Assembly: GCF_001618145.1 (NCBI RefSeq)
Contig: NZ_KV392042.1
Location: 207,279 to 271,278 of the forward strand
Reading direction: 5' to 3'
Source of the DNA: Oceanobacillus damuensis
GTDB taxonomy: Bacteria > Bacillota > Bacilli > Bacillales > Amphibacillaceae
Length of the DNA stretch: 64,000 nucleotides
The notes beneath the pieces were generated by a model, which saw only the letters and a list, made by a program, of their open reading frames with translations, was not told the origin of the DNA and searched no databases. This document shows, one piece after another, positions 8,396-17,220 of this stretch. The stretch's first letter is position 1. Each line of letters opens with the position of its first letter. Made by a program: the position numbers and the translations under genes.

Positions 8396-9727
8396 ATGAA
8401 TAAATGGCTAAAATTATTCTTTGTTTCTATAGCGAGTATCTTTCTCGTATTTCAGCCTATACTTTTACCTACTGTATATGCGGTAGAAGCGTGGCAAGGT
8501 AATTCCTGGACGGGAAACTCTTGGACAGGTGAATCCTGGGATGGGAATGATTTAAAATGGGAAGGCAATTCATGGCAAGGTAATACTTGGACAGGAAACT
8601 CATGGCAAGGTAATTCCTGGACGGAAGACTCATGGCAAGGGGAACCAGGTAGGAATGAGGAATCGTGGGACGGAAGTACATGGAATCAATCTGGATTTTC
8701 AGGTGAACAGTATCAGGGACAACCTTGGTTAGCTCCTGGGTTTCAAGGATATGAGTATCAGGGAGGACCATGGACGAATTCAGGATTTACAGGTGATGGC
8801 TATCAGGGAAATCCTTTCTCAACACCTGGATTTCAACAAAATGGATACCAGCAAGGTCCATTGTTAGCCCAACCTGGAACGCAATTCCCTGGTGTAATGG
8901 GATACCCTTGGGCACAGCAAGGATTTAGTAATTATGATTCAACAGCCAACACTACTTCAGATAGAGATCAACCTATTCCAGATTTGCCAAAAGGATATGA
9001 TATTGGAAAGTATATTGTAAAAGACGTGGTATTGGGTCAGGTTAATTATGTAGGTGATGTGCTAACCTATGAAAATATGACAAGCCTGGGCTATGATGCC
9101 AAGATGAATTATGGTGGCAGTCTCTATAAAGGTTTACTTTTAAATGGGATAAAATTAAGTATAAATGATAAGACATTATTTGATATTTATGATACTGGTA
9201 CGCATATTGCAGATGGCTATAGTGCTGTTCAGGATTATCAAACAGCACGTAACCTTTCCAATATTACTACTTCGGGAAGTGCTTTGGCAGATGCTGCAAA
9301 TACTGTCTCTAATGTAACTCCTTCAGCAGGTGCAGTTGGTGCAATTTCAAAATTAAATATTGGCGCAGCTGCAATTGGAACAGGCATAGCAGCATTTGAA
9401 ACAGGTTATAAAACCGGTCAGGCCTATAATGTGTTAACGAGCGATGCTTCAGGTGCTGAGAAAACATCTGCAGTTGCAGACGCCACTGGGAGTTTAGGTG
9501 ATACGTTAATGAATGCAGGAGTAGTTGCTTCTGCAATTCCTGGTGGCCAAGCTGTTGGTGCTGGAATGGTGGCTGTTGGTGCGGGAATTTGGGTCGTATC
9601 AAAAGGTGTTAAACTCTTTGCAGAAAACTGGAAAGGTGATTTGGGATCTACGACAAAATCTATCGTTAATAAAGCAGGAAATAAAGTTAAGGATGGATGG
9701 AATTGGCTTAAAGGAAAATTTTCCTAA
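8396..9727 (+). CDS. secreted aromatic pentad-repeat protein, copy 2
   Basis: A secreted protein of 443 aa with signal peptide cut after TVYA and mature start VEAW. From about residue 33 to 85 it has nearly perfect Trp pentads (WQGNS, WTGNS, WTGES, WQGNT). To about residue 165 the unit loosens to GFxGxxYQGxPW/F. The C-terminal half matches copy 1 at FDIYDTGTHIADGYSA and AIPGGQAVGAGMVAVG (about 380) and ends in a basic amphipathic tail, GWNWLKGKFS. The coding DNA shows a 15-base repeat (GGTAATTCCTGGACA-type). The RBS AAAGGGG precedes the ATG. The Gly-zipper-like hydrophobic segment could insert into a membrane. No family is recognised. Confidence 0.8.
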   Translation: MNKWLKLFFVSIASIFLVFQPILLPTVYAVEAWQGNSWTGNSWTGESWDGNDLKWEGNSWQGNTWTGNSWQGNSWTEDSWQGEPGRNEESWDGSTWNQSGFSGEQYQGQPWLAPGFQGYEYQGGPWTNSGFTGDGYQGNPFSTPGFQQNGYQQGPLLAQPGTQFPGVMGYPWAQQGFSNYDSTANTTSDRDQPIPDLPKGYDIGKYIVKDVVLGQVNYVGDVLTYENMTSLGYDAKMNYGGSLYKGLLLNGIKLSINDKTLFDIYDTGTHIADGYSAVQDYQTARNLSNITTSGSALADAANTVSNVTPSAGAVGAISKLNIGAAAIGTGIAAFETGYKTGQAYNVLTSDASGAEKTSAVADATGSLGDTLMNAGVVASAIPGGQAVGAGMVAVGAGIWVVSKGVKLFAENWKGDLGSTTKSIVNKAGNKVKDGWNWLKGKFS

Positions 9728-9779
9728 AGCATAGATTCATAAACTCTGTGCTAACTAATTTTAAAGAAAGGTCGTTCAA

Positions 9780-10595
9780 GTGTTAATAACAGAGGAATTA
9801 AATAAACAGGCTAAAAAGCATAAGAAACTATTCGAAACCTATGATATTAATGAAAAATACGTTCATGTGGATGGTAAGGATTTTTATATGGTGTTTTATC
9901 GGAAATTTAATAAACATAGTGGTTTTGGAATGCTTTCTTCTCACCCAAACCCTACAAAAGAAGAATATAATACCGCTTTTGAATTGCTGGTTATTTTATA
10001 TAATAATATCGCAAGCTTCAAAAATAATGCCTTTAGCAGAGCGAAAATACCGATGGAGCATTTTGAGAAGACAAATTTATTTTTTGAAAAGGTTACAAAA
10101 GAAGTTAACTTATCTGAACATGAAAGAAAGATATATAATCATTGCTACAATGGAGCAGTGAAAATAATGAATCTGCACAAGCAGTTAAAAAAGATAACAA
10201 AAGACTTTGAGATGAAGACAATGACTAAGCAATGTTTCACTGTTTCTGATCTTGATTATGTGCAAGATGTTTTGGCTGAATTTGATTATATTCAATACAC
10301 ACAGGCTCAAATCGATTATCAACTCATTGACTACTATAAATTTATAAAAGAGCATATCAAACAGGACAAAATGATTCAAACTCTCGCAACAGCTGATGTG
10401 AAGAAATATATTGACCAGCTTTCCGATAATAAAGAAAAGTTGCGAACAGAAATTGAATCGGTGAGCCATGTAGAAAATATGGAAAACATGACAATGGAAG
10501 AGCATATGGACGCTGTTAAAAAATATTATTTAACCATACAGGATGAAGGAAATAAGTCATTAAGGAAAGAAATAAGATATCCAAAAATTATTTAG
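9780..10595 (+). CDS. RYP-tail family protein, copy 3
   Basis: A 271-aa, probably cytosolic helical protein of the same unnamed family as those at 4390 and 5331. It shares the N-terminal KQAKKHKKLFETYDIN, the aromatic patch DFYMVFYRKFNKHSGF, TVSDLDYVQDVLAEFDYIQY and the end RYPKII. GTG start with RBS AAAGG. It is closest to copy 4, which follows. It lies 50 bases after exoprotein copy 2, the same order as in the first half of the block. Confidence 0.75.
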   Translation: MLITEELNKQAKKHKKLFETYDINEKYVHVDGKDFYMVFYRKFNKHSGFGMLSSHPNPTKEEYNTAFELLVILYNNIASFKNNAFSRAKIPMEHFEKTNLFFEKVTKEVNLSEHERKIYNHCYNGAVKIMNLHKQLKKITKDFEMKTMTKQCFTVSDLDYVQDVLAEFDYIQYTQAQIDYQLIDYYKFIKEHIKQDKMIQTLATADVKKYIDQLSDNKEKLRTEIESVSHVENMENMTMEEHMDAVKKYYLTIQDEGNKSLRKEIRYPKII

Positions 10596-10741
10596 AATTA
10601 GAAAGTTAAAATTTTATATCTGTAATAAGAGGAATTTTAAATAAAAAGGGGGATGTTGAGTCTCATGAATGGTTAGATAAAAGGGTTTAATGGAATGGGA
10701 TTAAAAGCAAGTTCTCTTAAGAATAAAGAAAGGGTGTTCAC

Positions 10742-11566
10742 ATGTCTTTAGTAAATCCCGTACTAGATAAAGAAGCTAAACAGCATAAAAAGATGTTTGA
10801 AACCTACAAAGTTAATGAAAAATATGTGCGAATCGACGGTACAGAATTCTTTATGGTATTTTATCGGAAATTCAATAAACATAGTGGTTTTGCAATCATA
10901 TCATCCCGGTCAGGTATATCAACAGAAGCCTATTATATTGCTTTCGAACAGTTAGTCCTTTTATACACAAATACTTCAAGTATTATAAAAAATGGATATG
11001 ACCGAGCACAAATAAACATGCAGCCATTTAACGAAACAAAAATAGCTATCCGACAGATTTTGCAGGAAGCAAATCTATTAATGGAAGATAAAATAGTATA
11101 CGAGAGATGCATAAACTTTTTATCGACCGCAATTAATTTGCAAAATAGACTGATTGAATTGACTAATCAATTTCAGAAAAAAATGGAGATTAAAGAAAGA
11201 GAAGGTTTTTCGAGAGAAGATATAGATTATATTCTAACAACTTTGGCGGAAATTGACTATATTCAGTATATACAATTACTTGATAATTATAAAAGGATAG
11301 ATGATTTCAGACAAATCAAGCAAAATTCTGAAAGGTACCCGAATATGAAATCATTACTGACCACTGAAGTAGAAAGACATATAAGTGAATTTGCCAGCAA
11401 TAAAGAAAAGCTGCAAGCTGAAATCCAATCTATTAGCCACTTTGAAAATATGGAAAGCTTTACAAAGGAACAGCATATGGAAGCATTTAAAAATAAAATT
11501 CTTGTGGAACAGGAAGAAGCAAATATATCGTTGCGGAAAGAGATGAGATATCCCAAACTTATCTAA
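10742..11566 (+). CDS. RYP-tail family protein, copy 4
   Basis: A 274-aa paralogue of copy 3 (KEAKQHKKMFETYKVN, EFFMVFYRKFNKHSGFA, SREDIDYILTTLAEIDYIQY, end RYPKLI). The two share nearly identical stretches around YRKFNKHSGF and SNKEKL. No signal peptide or membrane helix. RBS AAAGGGTG precedes the ATG. The 145-base gap between copies 3 and 4 has no clear gene. It is the last accessory gene before tadE. Confidence 0.75.
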   Translation: MSLVNPVLDKEAKQHKKMFETYKVNEKYVRIDGTEFFMVFYRKFNKHSGFAIISSRSGISTEAYYIAFEQLVLLYTNTSSIIKNGYDRAQINMQPFNETKIAIRQILQEANLLMEDKIVYERCINFLSTAINLQNRLIELTNQFQKKMEIKEREGFSREDIDYILTTLAEIDYIQYIQLLDNYKRIDDFRQIKQNSERYPNMKSLLTTEVERHISEFASNKEKLQAEIQSISHFENMESFTKEQHMEAFKNKILVEQEEANISLRKEMRYPKLI

Positions 11567-11646
11567 TATAATCTTATTAAAAATTTCATTACCACTTCTG
11601 ATAACAGGATTCATGAAAAGTTTTTTAAAAAGGAGGTTGACTACCC

Positions 11647-12039
11647 ATGAAGTATTGGAGAAAAAAATTAAATAATGAAGAAGGATCGGCCACGATAGAA
11701 TTCTTGGGAATCGTGCCTTTAGCTCTGATTCTGTTGATGACCCTGATTCAATTCATTGTTGCCATACATGGTATTCTCGTTACCCAGTCGGCAGTAAATG
11801 AATACGCAAATGTCTATTCCGTAACAAAAGATTATTCCGAAGCTCAAGAGGCAGCAAATAGAATATTATCTTCCACTGGCGATTATTTACAATTGAATTC
11901 TATTGTGAATCCATCTCCTGGGGCGAAAGAGTTTGAGGCACAAGTAAAAGTAGATATTAATTTTATTTTTCTATCAAACTACTTTCCCAATTTGTCGGTT
12001 CCATATTCTGCAGAAGCATATGGCAGGGTGATCGAATGA
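11647..12039 (+). CDS. tadE: TadE-like pseudopilin
   Basis: A 130-aa protein with a basic leader, a prepilin-type site EEG/SATIEF (Glu at +5, Phe at +6) and one hydrophobic N-terminal helix, then a small extracytoplasmic domain. This is the TadE layout: a minor pseudopilin cut by the Tad prepilin peptidase. A strong RBS (AAAAAGGAGG) precedes it. The stop overlaps the start of the next gene by 4 bases (ATGA), so the two are translationally coupled. Confidence 0.8.
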   Translation: MKYWRKKLNNEEGSATIEFLGIVPLALILLMTLIQFIVAIHGILVTQSAVNEYANVYSVTKDYSEAQEAANRILSSTGDYLQLNSIVNPSPGAKEFEAQVKVDINFIFLSNYFPNLSVPYSAEAYGRVIE

Positions 12040-12770
12040 AGGAAACGCTAAAAAATAGATTAAATAATGAAGAAGGAAATATTGCGTTATTTGTCCTCGG
12101 TATGCTTGGATTTATCATGATCTTATTTGTTTTTGTAATGAATATGGGGATGGCGTTGGCAGTAAAGGAACAGTCAGCAACAACCGCCCAACAGGCGAGC
12201 ATGGCTGCATCCAGCGTACTTTATGATGAAGTTCAGGAAATTGTATTTGGATTTGATTATGAAGGGGTCTTACCAGAAGAGGATCCTGAAGAAGATTCTG
12301 ATGAAGTTAATAACGATGAGCCGGAAGAGGAGGACCTGCCTTTTGAAAATCTCGAAGAAAAAATTAATGAACTTGCAGTTAATTTTCAAGGGAATGGCAG
12401 ATATAGTGGCTGGTCGGAAAATGAAAAGAAACTGCAGGCGTTTGATCAATATTTAACGGACGACCTATTTCCCCTTCCACTTATAGGACAGGCATTAAAG
12501 ATTAAGCTGCAGAATTCAGGGATTGAATCGGCGGTTATCGATATGGCAAGAAATACAATCATACAAAATGGTGGCGTACTCGATGAAGCAGAGCTGTGGG
12601 TAAAAGATGATCGAATATACGTACGGGCAGCAAATGAAATGGAGGGCGCTTCCTACAATGGTTTCATGAGTGGTATCCAGGAAAATATTTTTCAGGAATC
12701 AGCCGGTCCGGAAATAGAATTCATAGAGTTTATTCTCGGTAAAAATTACCATGTATCATTAGAAAATTAA
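12036..12770 (+). CDS. TadG-like pilus protein
   Basis: A 244-aa protein with N-terminal NNEEGNIALFVLGMLGFIMIL: a class-III-signal-like Gly followed by a membrane helix, the pattern of Tad pilus-assembly TadG/TadE-like proteins, although mature +5 is Phe rather than Glu. A very acidic linker (PEEDPEEDSDEVNNDEPEEE) lies at about residues 81-105, followed by a soluble domain. It overlaps tadE by ATGA. It probably anchors the pilus base to the envelope. Confidence 0.7.
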   Translation: MKETLKNRLNNEEGNIALFVLGMLGFIMILFVFVMNMGMALAVKEQSATTAQQASMAASSVLYDEVQEIVFGFDYEGVLPEEDPEEDSDEVNNDEPEEEDLPFENLEEKINELAVNFQGNGRYSGWSENEKKLQAFDQYLTDDLFPLPLIGQALKIKLQNSGIESAVIDMARNTIIQNGGVLDEAELWVKDDRIYVRAANEMEGASYNGFMSGIQENIFQESAGPEIEFIEFILGKNYHVSLEN

Positions 12771-12782
12771 GGAGGTATTTTT

Positions 12783-12980
12783 ATGCCAAAAAAAGAAAAA
12801 GGATGGCGGAGATTGTATTTGATTTTAATGATTTTTATCTATGCAGTTTTTGTACCTATTACAGTAATCGAGTGGCTTACAGGGAATGGAGGGTTTCCAA
12901 TGACAGCTCTCATCGTTGGTTTAGCTCTTCCAGCAATGAGAAAAAACCATCTCAATCAAATTAGGGAAAAAGAAGGTTAA
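12783..12980 (+). CDS. small membrane protein of the tad operon
   Basis: A 65-aa protein with a basic N-terminus, two hydrophobic helices (about 12-30 and 38-50) and a basic C-terminus. RBS AAGGAGG is 8 bases before the ATG and only 12 bases separate it from the TadG-like gene, so it is the likely last gene of the operon. No family recognised. Confidence 0.6.
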   Translation: MPKKEKGWRRLYLILMIFIYAVFVPITVIEWLTGNGGFPMTALIVGLALPAMRKNHLNQIREKEG

Positions 12981-12983
12981 AAT

Positions 12984-13012
12984 GGTGCCTGTCACTTCCC
13001 GAAATTTGTCGA
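12984..13012 (-). repeat. dispersed short repeat, copy 1
   Basis: A 29-base element beginning GGTGCCTGTCACTTCCC on the + strand and ending TTTGTCGA. The reverse complement matches the element at 35621-35649 at 27 of 29 bases, and its core recurs in the hairpin at 21211-21250. Intergenic, directly after the tad operon. Confidence 0.7.
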
Positions 13013-13138
13013 ATCTTGTCAATCGGATTGCTCCCATTTCAATGTGAATATAATCAAACGTTCCGGCATACATAATCCAAAAAATCTTAGGAACAATATA
13101 TAAAGATTTTTAATCAGCTTCAATACGGAGGTACATGT

Positions 13139-13411
13139 ATGGTACAGGACATCCATCAGAGATTACAGGAAGCCAGTCATCAAATAAAAGAAGCACAGGA
13201 AGCAATAATACGTGCGCAAGGTCATGATCGGCAATTATTGGAACAGGCAGAACAGCAATTGCTGCAAGCGGAACAGGCTCTTCAAGCTACTGGGGAGCAA
13301 GCTGGATCTGAAGCAACAGAGAATTCCCAATTTCAACAAGCATATCAAAAACTGCATGATACCCGACAACAAGTGAAGGAAGCACAGCAAAATATTAATG
13401 ATGTTTTATAG
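13139..13411 (+). CDS. small Gln-rich coiled-coil protein
   Basis: A 90-aa hydrophilic protein, almost wholly helical and rich in Gln, Ala and Glu (heptad-like QEASHQIKEAQEAI and QAEQQLLQAEQALQAT). No signal peptide. The RBS GGAGGT is 6 bases before the ATG and a good terminator follows, so it is a monocistronic gene. Similar short proteins of unknown function are common in spore-formers; a spore or stress role is only a guess. Confidence 0.65.
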   Translation: MVQDIHQRLQEASHQIKEAQEAIIRAQGHDRQLLEQAEQQLLQAEQALQATGEQAGSEATENSQFQQAYQKLHDTRQQVKEAQQNINDVL

Positions 13412-13420
13412 AATAAGCAT

Positions 13421-13451
13421 GGAAACTTCGTTATAGAGGTTTCCTTTTTTT
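13421..13451 (+). terminator. intrinsic terminator
   Basis: GGAAAC and GTTTCC form a stem followed by seven T bases, just after the small coiled-coil gene. Confidence 0.75.
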
Positions 13452-13590
13452 CTCCTTATTTTATCCGCAATTATACTGATTTTAAGCAAGCTTATTCCAA
13501 TTATTTACTAAGAATATAAATTAATGGAATGGAAACAATGAGATGTGTATTACATAACAAATCTGTATATCTTTGCAGGGAGAAATCGGG

Positions 13591-14148
13591 ATGAATTTAA
13601 ACATTAAAAGAAATTGCGTCTTACTTTGGAATTTTATTGATCCGATTTATTATCACTTTACACGATTGAATTATATTCAAAATGATGACGGGAAAAAAAC
13701 AATTATACGTGTGCGTTTGACACGGTATAAAGGGAGAAAGATAACTTTATCAGATGGTACAGTAATAAACAAAAACGATATCCTATTAAAAATACACCTG
13801 CATAATGTGAAGCTGATGAGAGAAATGGACGGAAAGAATAGTGATATCAGACGTGCTTTAATCATTTATAAAAGCGTGCGGGAGTCTCTCCCATATGTTG
13901 CCCGCTATATACAATCACATGGATACACAAGCGAAATTAAGGGGTTAATTGGCATAACCACGCTACATAAAGGCTGCAGGAAATTGAACTTTGAAGTTTT
14001 CTCCATTTACAATCCATACTATAAAATGTTCAAACGCATAGCTCTACTACCCATTCATCTGTTATCAACAGAAAATAAGTGGAAGGAAATTCCTTCCCCG
14101 ATGTACTTATTCATGTCAAAGAAACGTTTATTTAAAGAGTACAACTAA
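13591..14148 (+). CDS. YkoP-like protein
   Basis: A 185-aa basic cytosolic protein with a LLWNFIDPIYYHFTRLNYI start, LTRYKGRKITLSDGT, and a SPMYLFMSKKRLFKEY end, resembling the YkoP domain found in Bacillus (alone or fused to polysaccharide deacetylases). ATG 13591 is preferred over the TTG at 13573, since AGGGAG lies 8 bases before it. It faces the gene at 14230 and shares an inverted repeat with it. The function of this family is not established. Confidence 0.6.
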   Translation: MNLNIKRNCVLLWNFIDPIYYHFTRLNYIQNDDGKKTIIRVRLTRYKGRKITLSDGTVINKNDILLKIHLHNVKLMREMDGKNSDIRRALIIYKSVRESLPYVARYIQSHGYTSEIKGLIGITTLHKGCRKLNFEVFSIYNPYYKMFKRIALLPIHLLSTENKWKEIPSPMYLFMSKKRLFKEYN

Positions 14149-14151
14149 AAT

Positions 14152-14172
14152 CCCTCCTCAAGAAGAGGAGGG
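14152..14172. terminator. inverted repeat between convergent genes
   Basis: CCCTCCTC and GAGGAGGG form an 8-bp stem with loop AAGAA. On the - strand it is followed by ATTTTAG, so it could end transcription of the - strand gene at 14230 better than the + strand gene. Confidence 0.5.
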
Positions 14173-14229
14173 AGAGATGTGGATAATTATGATTGTCGAT
14201 ATCTTAAAAGGCTATGGAATGCTTGCCTT

Positions 14230-14481
14230 TTACTGTTGTGTGTTATTACCACCAAATGTGTTTGTTAATTGTTGTAAATTTTGATTGTTTGCCATGTTTT
14301 CCAACGGTTTGGTTATTTGCTGCATTGCCGGGTTGTTCATTGCATTGGATAGCTGTTGTGGCAATCGCTGAAATGTCCCGTTTTGAACACCTCTTGTAAT
14401 TCCGTATACAGCTGCACCTGCGGCAGCGGTAGTCAGTACCGCAGTCATCACACCTTGTCGATTATTCATACGCATCAACAT
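14230..14481 (-). CDS. small Asn/Gln-rich protein with one hydrophobic segment
   Basis: An 83-aa protein with an N-terminal Ala/Gly hydrophobic helix (VLTTAAAGAAVYGITRGV), then a low-complexity Asn/Gln-rich tail (MNNPAMQQITKPLENMANNQN). An RBS (GGAGATG) lies before the start. No family recognised; the composition resembles small spore-surface or membrane-associated proteins. Confidence 0.55.
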   Translation of the reverse strand: MLMRMNNRQGVMTAVLTTAAAGAAVYGITRGVQNGTFQRLPQQLSNAMNNPAMQQITKPLENMANNQNLQQLTNTFGGNNTQQ

Positions 14482-14651
14482 CTCCTTTATCAGTTATGGA
14501 AAGTGTTTTATAAACACAGTATTAGTTTTAATTATTCAGCTAAAAATATACGGAAAGTGATTTCCATTTTTTGAACGTACAACGTGCTAATTGTGAATAA
14601 AGAAGTGATGGAAATTTATAAGGATCTGGCTTTCGCAGGAAAAGGAGTTAG

Positions 14652-15386
14652 TTGTTTGTGGAAATTAAAGTCATGACATATAACATCCATCATGGAGTTG
14701 GAATAGATAAAAGACTGGATCTGTACAGAATTTCTGAAGTAATTATGAAAAGTAACTGTGACATCATAGCTTTAAACGAGGTTGATAAAAACTTTTCCAA
14801 AAGAAGTGACTATACGGATCAAATTGGTTGGCTGGCAAACCAATTAAACATGGATTATGCTTTTGCTCCCTCACTCTCTTTAAAGTCAAATGGGTCATTG
14901 CCATTAAGGGAATACGGAAATGCCCTGCTGTCACGTTATTCAATCATCACGGAAAAAAAACATTCATTTGGAATTCTGCCTTGGCTCCTTGAAGGCCGCT
15001 CCATGCTTGATACGACCATTCAGATAAATGAAAATAAAGTCAATGTAAATGTAACACATCTAAGCCTTAACCCTTTCCTTCACCGAATGCAAACATCTTT
15101 TATGATTAATCAGCTAAAGGACAATCCGCTTCCAGTAATTATTATGGGGGATTATAATATGAAGCCTGGTTCAAGCGGGTGGAAGAAGATAACGAATGTA
15201 TTTCAAGATGCATGGACAATTGCTGGTAATGGAAAAGGGTACACGTATTCATCGCTTCACCGAAAGTCCAGATTAGACTACATTTTTGCTGATTCGCGCT
15301 TTGAAGTTTTAAAAGCAGAAGTACTGACAAAGCATCCTGAAGCTTCCGACCACTTTCCGGTAAAAGCCCATCTCCGTCTATACTAA
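14652..15386 (+). CDS. endonuclease/exonuclease/phosphatase family protein
   Basis: A 244-aa metal-dependent phosphohydrolase of the EEP superfamily (as in DNase I and sphingomyelinase-like enzymes). Visible catalytic motifs are TYNIHHGVG near the N-terminus, LNEVD (metal Glu, about 42), THLSL, GDYNMKPGS (about 165) and the C-terminal SDHFPV (catalytic His). The start could be TTG 14652 or GTG 14658; AAAGGAG sits 4 or 10 bases before them. It is followed 40 bases later by a phosphodiesterase pseudogene, suggesting a shared phosphate- or phospholipid-related job. Confidence 0.85.
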   Translation: MFVEIKVMTYNIHHGVGIDKRLDLYRISEVIMKSNCDIIALNEVDKNFSKRSDYTDQIGWLANQLNMDYAFAPSLSLKSNGSLPLREYGNALLSRYSIITEKKHSFGILPWLLEGRSMLDTTIQINENKVNVNVTHLSLNPFLHRMQTSFMINQLKDNPLPVIIMGDYNMKPGSSGWKKITNVFQDAWTIAGNGKGYTYSSLHRKSRLDYIFADSRFEVLKAEVLTKHPEASDHFPVKAHLRLY

Positions 15387-15444
15387 CTTCAATCATTTGT
15401 CTGATATGCACCTGAAAATATAGTACATGGAAAGGAAAATAGTT

Positions 15445-16914
15445 ATGTCTTCAGCTTTTCCCCATAAAAAAAGAGTGATCATGTTAATGATCGATACATT
15501 AATGGATTCACCACTACAAGAAGCAATAAAGTATAAGAAAGCACCAGCCTTGAAGTTTTTTATGGAAAATGGCCGTTATTTTCCAGATCTTATCTGCCCT
15601 TTTCCAACGATGTCAGTCAATGTTGACAGTACATTATTAACGGGTGTTTACTGTGATAAACATAAAGTTCCAGGACTTGTTTGGTTTAATGAAAAGGAAA
15701 AGAGAATAGTCAACTACGGAAGCGATGGGAAAGAATTAATTAAACTGGGGATGAATCAATCTGTAAAGGATATTTTTTATAATTTAAATCACGTACATTT
15801 GGATAAAAAACATTCCACTTTTCATGAAGTCTTCAAAGAAAAAGGAATCGATACTGCGTCCATAAATGCACTATTATACAGAGGAAGCAATCCAGGTCAT
15901 CTGAATATACCTTTCCTTTTATCTTTATTTACAGGTGTTGACAGAAAGTTGAAAACGTACGCACCCGATTTCTTCTCCTATGGAGGGATGCATAAGCTGA
16001 ATCCAAAGACAAAGCTATCCGAATTAAGAAAAAAATATGGATTTAATGATAAGTTTTCAGCCAGTGAATTAAACTATCTGATAAAAGAAAATAAACTTCC
16101 ACCTTTCACAATAGCATATTTACCGGATTTGGATCAAAGTGTCCATAAAAACGGAAGAATGGATATAAATGGAATCGAAAAGGTGGATATGCAGTTACAG
16201 TGAATTTTAGACGAATACACGTCATGGGACAACGCGCTCAAAGAAAACATTTGGATAATTCTGGGTGATAATGGTCAGGCGAATATTGACAGTGATCGCA
16301 AGAAAGCATTGATCCATTTAAGGAAGCTTCTGGACTCTTACCGAATTGTAAAGTTACGAAAAGGGGTCAGACAGGAGGACCAGGTTGTTCTCGGTGTCAA
16401 TGAAAGAATGTCCTATATTTATACACTTCACCCTGAAAAGGTTCCCCTGTCAGATTTGGCAAAAGTAATGCAAGAGGACAATCGAATTGATGTGATTGCC
16501 TATAAGCAGGGAGAGGCAGTGACCGTAATGTCCGGCATGCATGATGGTCAATTTCACTTTCGTCCTGATGGCCCACTCTGTGACGAATATGGAAAAGGCT
16601 GGGTAACTGAAGGTAATATGGAAATCTTGGATATGAAAAGAAAAGGAAACAAAATATTTTATGGTAATTATCCAGATGCCTTAGCAAGATTGCATGCTTC
16701 CCTGTTATCCCATGAAGGTGAATATTTGATAGTGAGTGCAAAACCAGGCTATGAGTTTAAAGGGGAAAGTTCACCTACACATATTGGGGGTGCAAGCCAT
16801 GGGGGGTTGCATAAAGAGGATTCGTCAGTATCCATGATTATTTGCGGCACCAACTCCTCCCCCAGACATTTACGTACAGTCGATCTTAAGGATTGGATTA
16901 TTTCATTGATATGA
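15445..16914 (+). pseudogene. alkaline phosphatase/type I phosphodiesterase family gene with in-frame stop
   Basis: One reading frame of 489 codons broken only by TGA at 16201-16203. The first part has MLMIDTLMDSP (metal Asp), PFPTMSVNVDSTLLTG (nucleophile Thr region) and YLPDLDQSVHKNG; the second resumes at once as ILDEYTSWDNAL and IWIILGDNGQA and ends with a basic C-terminus. Both halves fit the PF01663-type metallo-phosphodiesterase fold. ATG 15445 has AAGGA 9 bases upstream. The TGA may come from CGA (Arg) by one transition; both sides of the break are otherwise intact, so the lesion is recent or an error. Confidence 0.75.
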
Positions 16915-17021
16915 CTTGTTTAGCAGTAGTGGAAACTTTGAAAAAGGAAAATACGTTTATCATGTATTTCTTTCTATTTCAGGGGAAAATTAATATCGAT
17001 TTTTAAAAGGAGGTAGGGATT

Positions 17022-17207
17022 TTGAGTAATTTAACAGAACTGGAAGTCGAACATTTACGCCATATAATTGGTGGGCACGGAATGATAGCGAATAAATTAG
17101 ATACTTATGCACAAAGCTGTTCAGATCCTGCATTCAAAGCAATTTTGCAAAAGGATGCCCAGGAAGCAAGGCAAGCACAGCAGCAATTAATGACATTTTT
17201 AGGATAA
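17022..17207 (+). CDS. small spore-coat-like protein (CotF family part)
   Basis: A 61-aa helical protein (LTELEVEHLRHIIGGHGMIANKL; CSDPAFKAILQKDAQ) that resembles the N-terminal helices of CotF-type coat proteins. TTG start with a strong AAAAGGAGG. It is followed 13 bases later by a CotF-like gene, so the two probably act together in the spore coat and are expressed in the mother cell. Confidence 0.7.
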   Translation: MSNLTELEVEHLRHIIGGHGMIANKLDTYAQSCSDPAFKAILQKDAQEARQAQQQLMTFLG

Positions 17208-17220
17208 GGGAGGAATTGCT

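Noticed and set aside
8469-8771. 100-codon - strand frame opposite exoprotein copy 2
   Set aside because: A shadow of the 15-base coding repeat; no RBS, and repeats in the + frame have clear protein logic.
9309-9602. 97-codon Leu/His/Gln-rich - strand frame in exoprotein copy 2
   Set aside because: Composition typical of an antisense reading of Ala/Gly-rich coding DNA; no RBS.
10596-10741. Remnant gene between RYP-tail copies 3 and 4
   Set aside because: Several RBS-like AAGGGGG patches occur but no frame that matches any neighbour.
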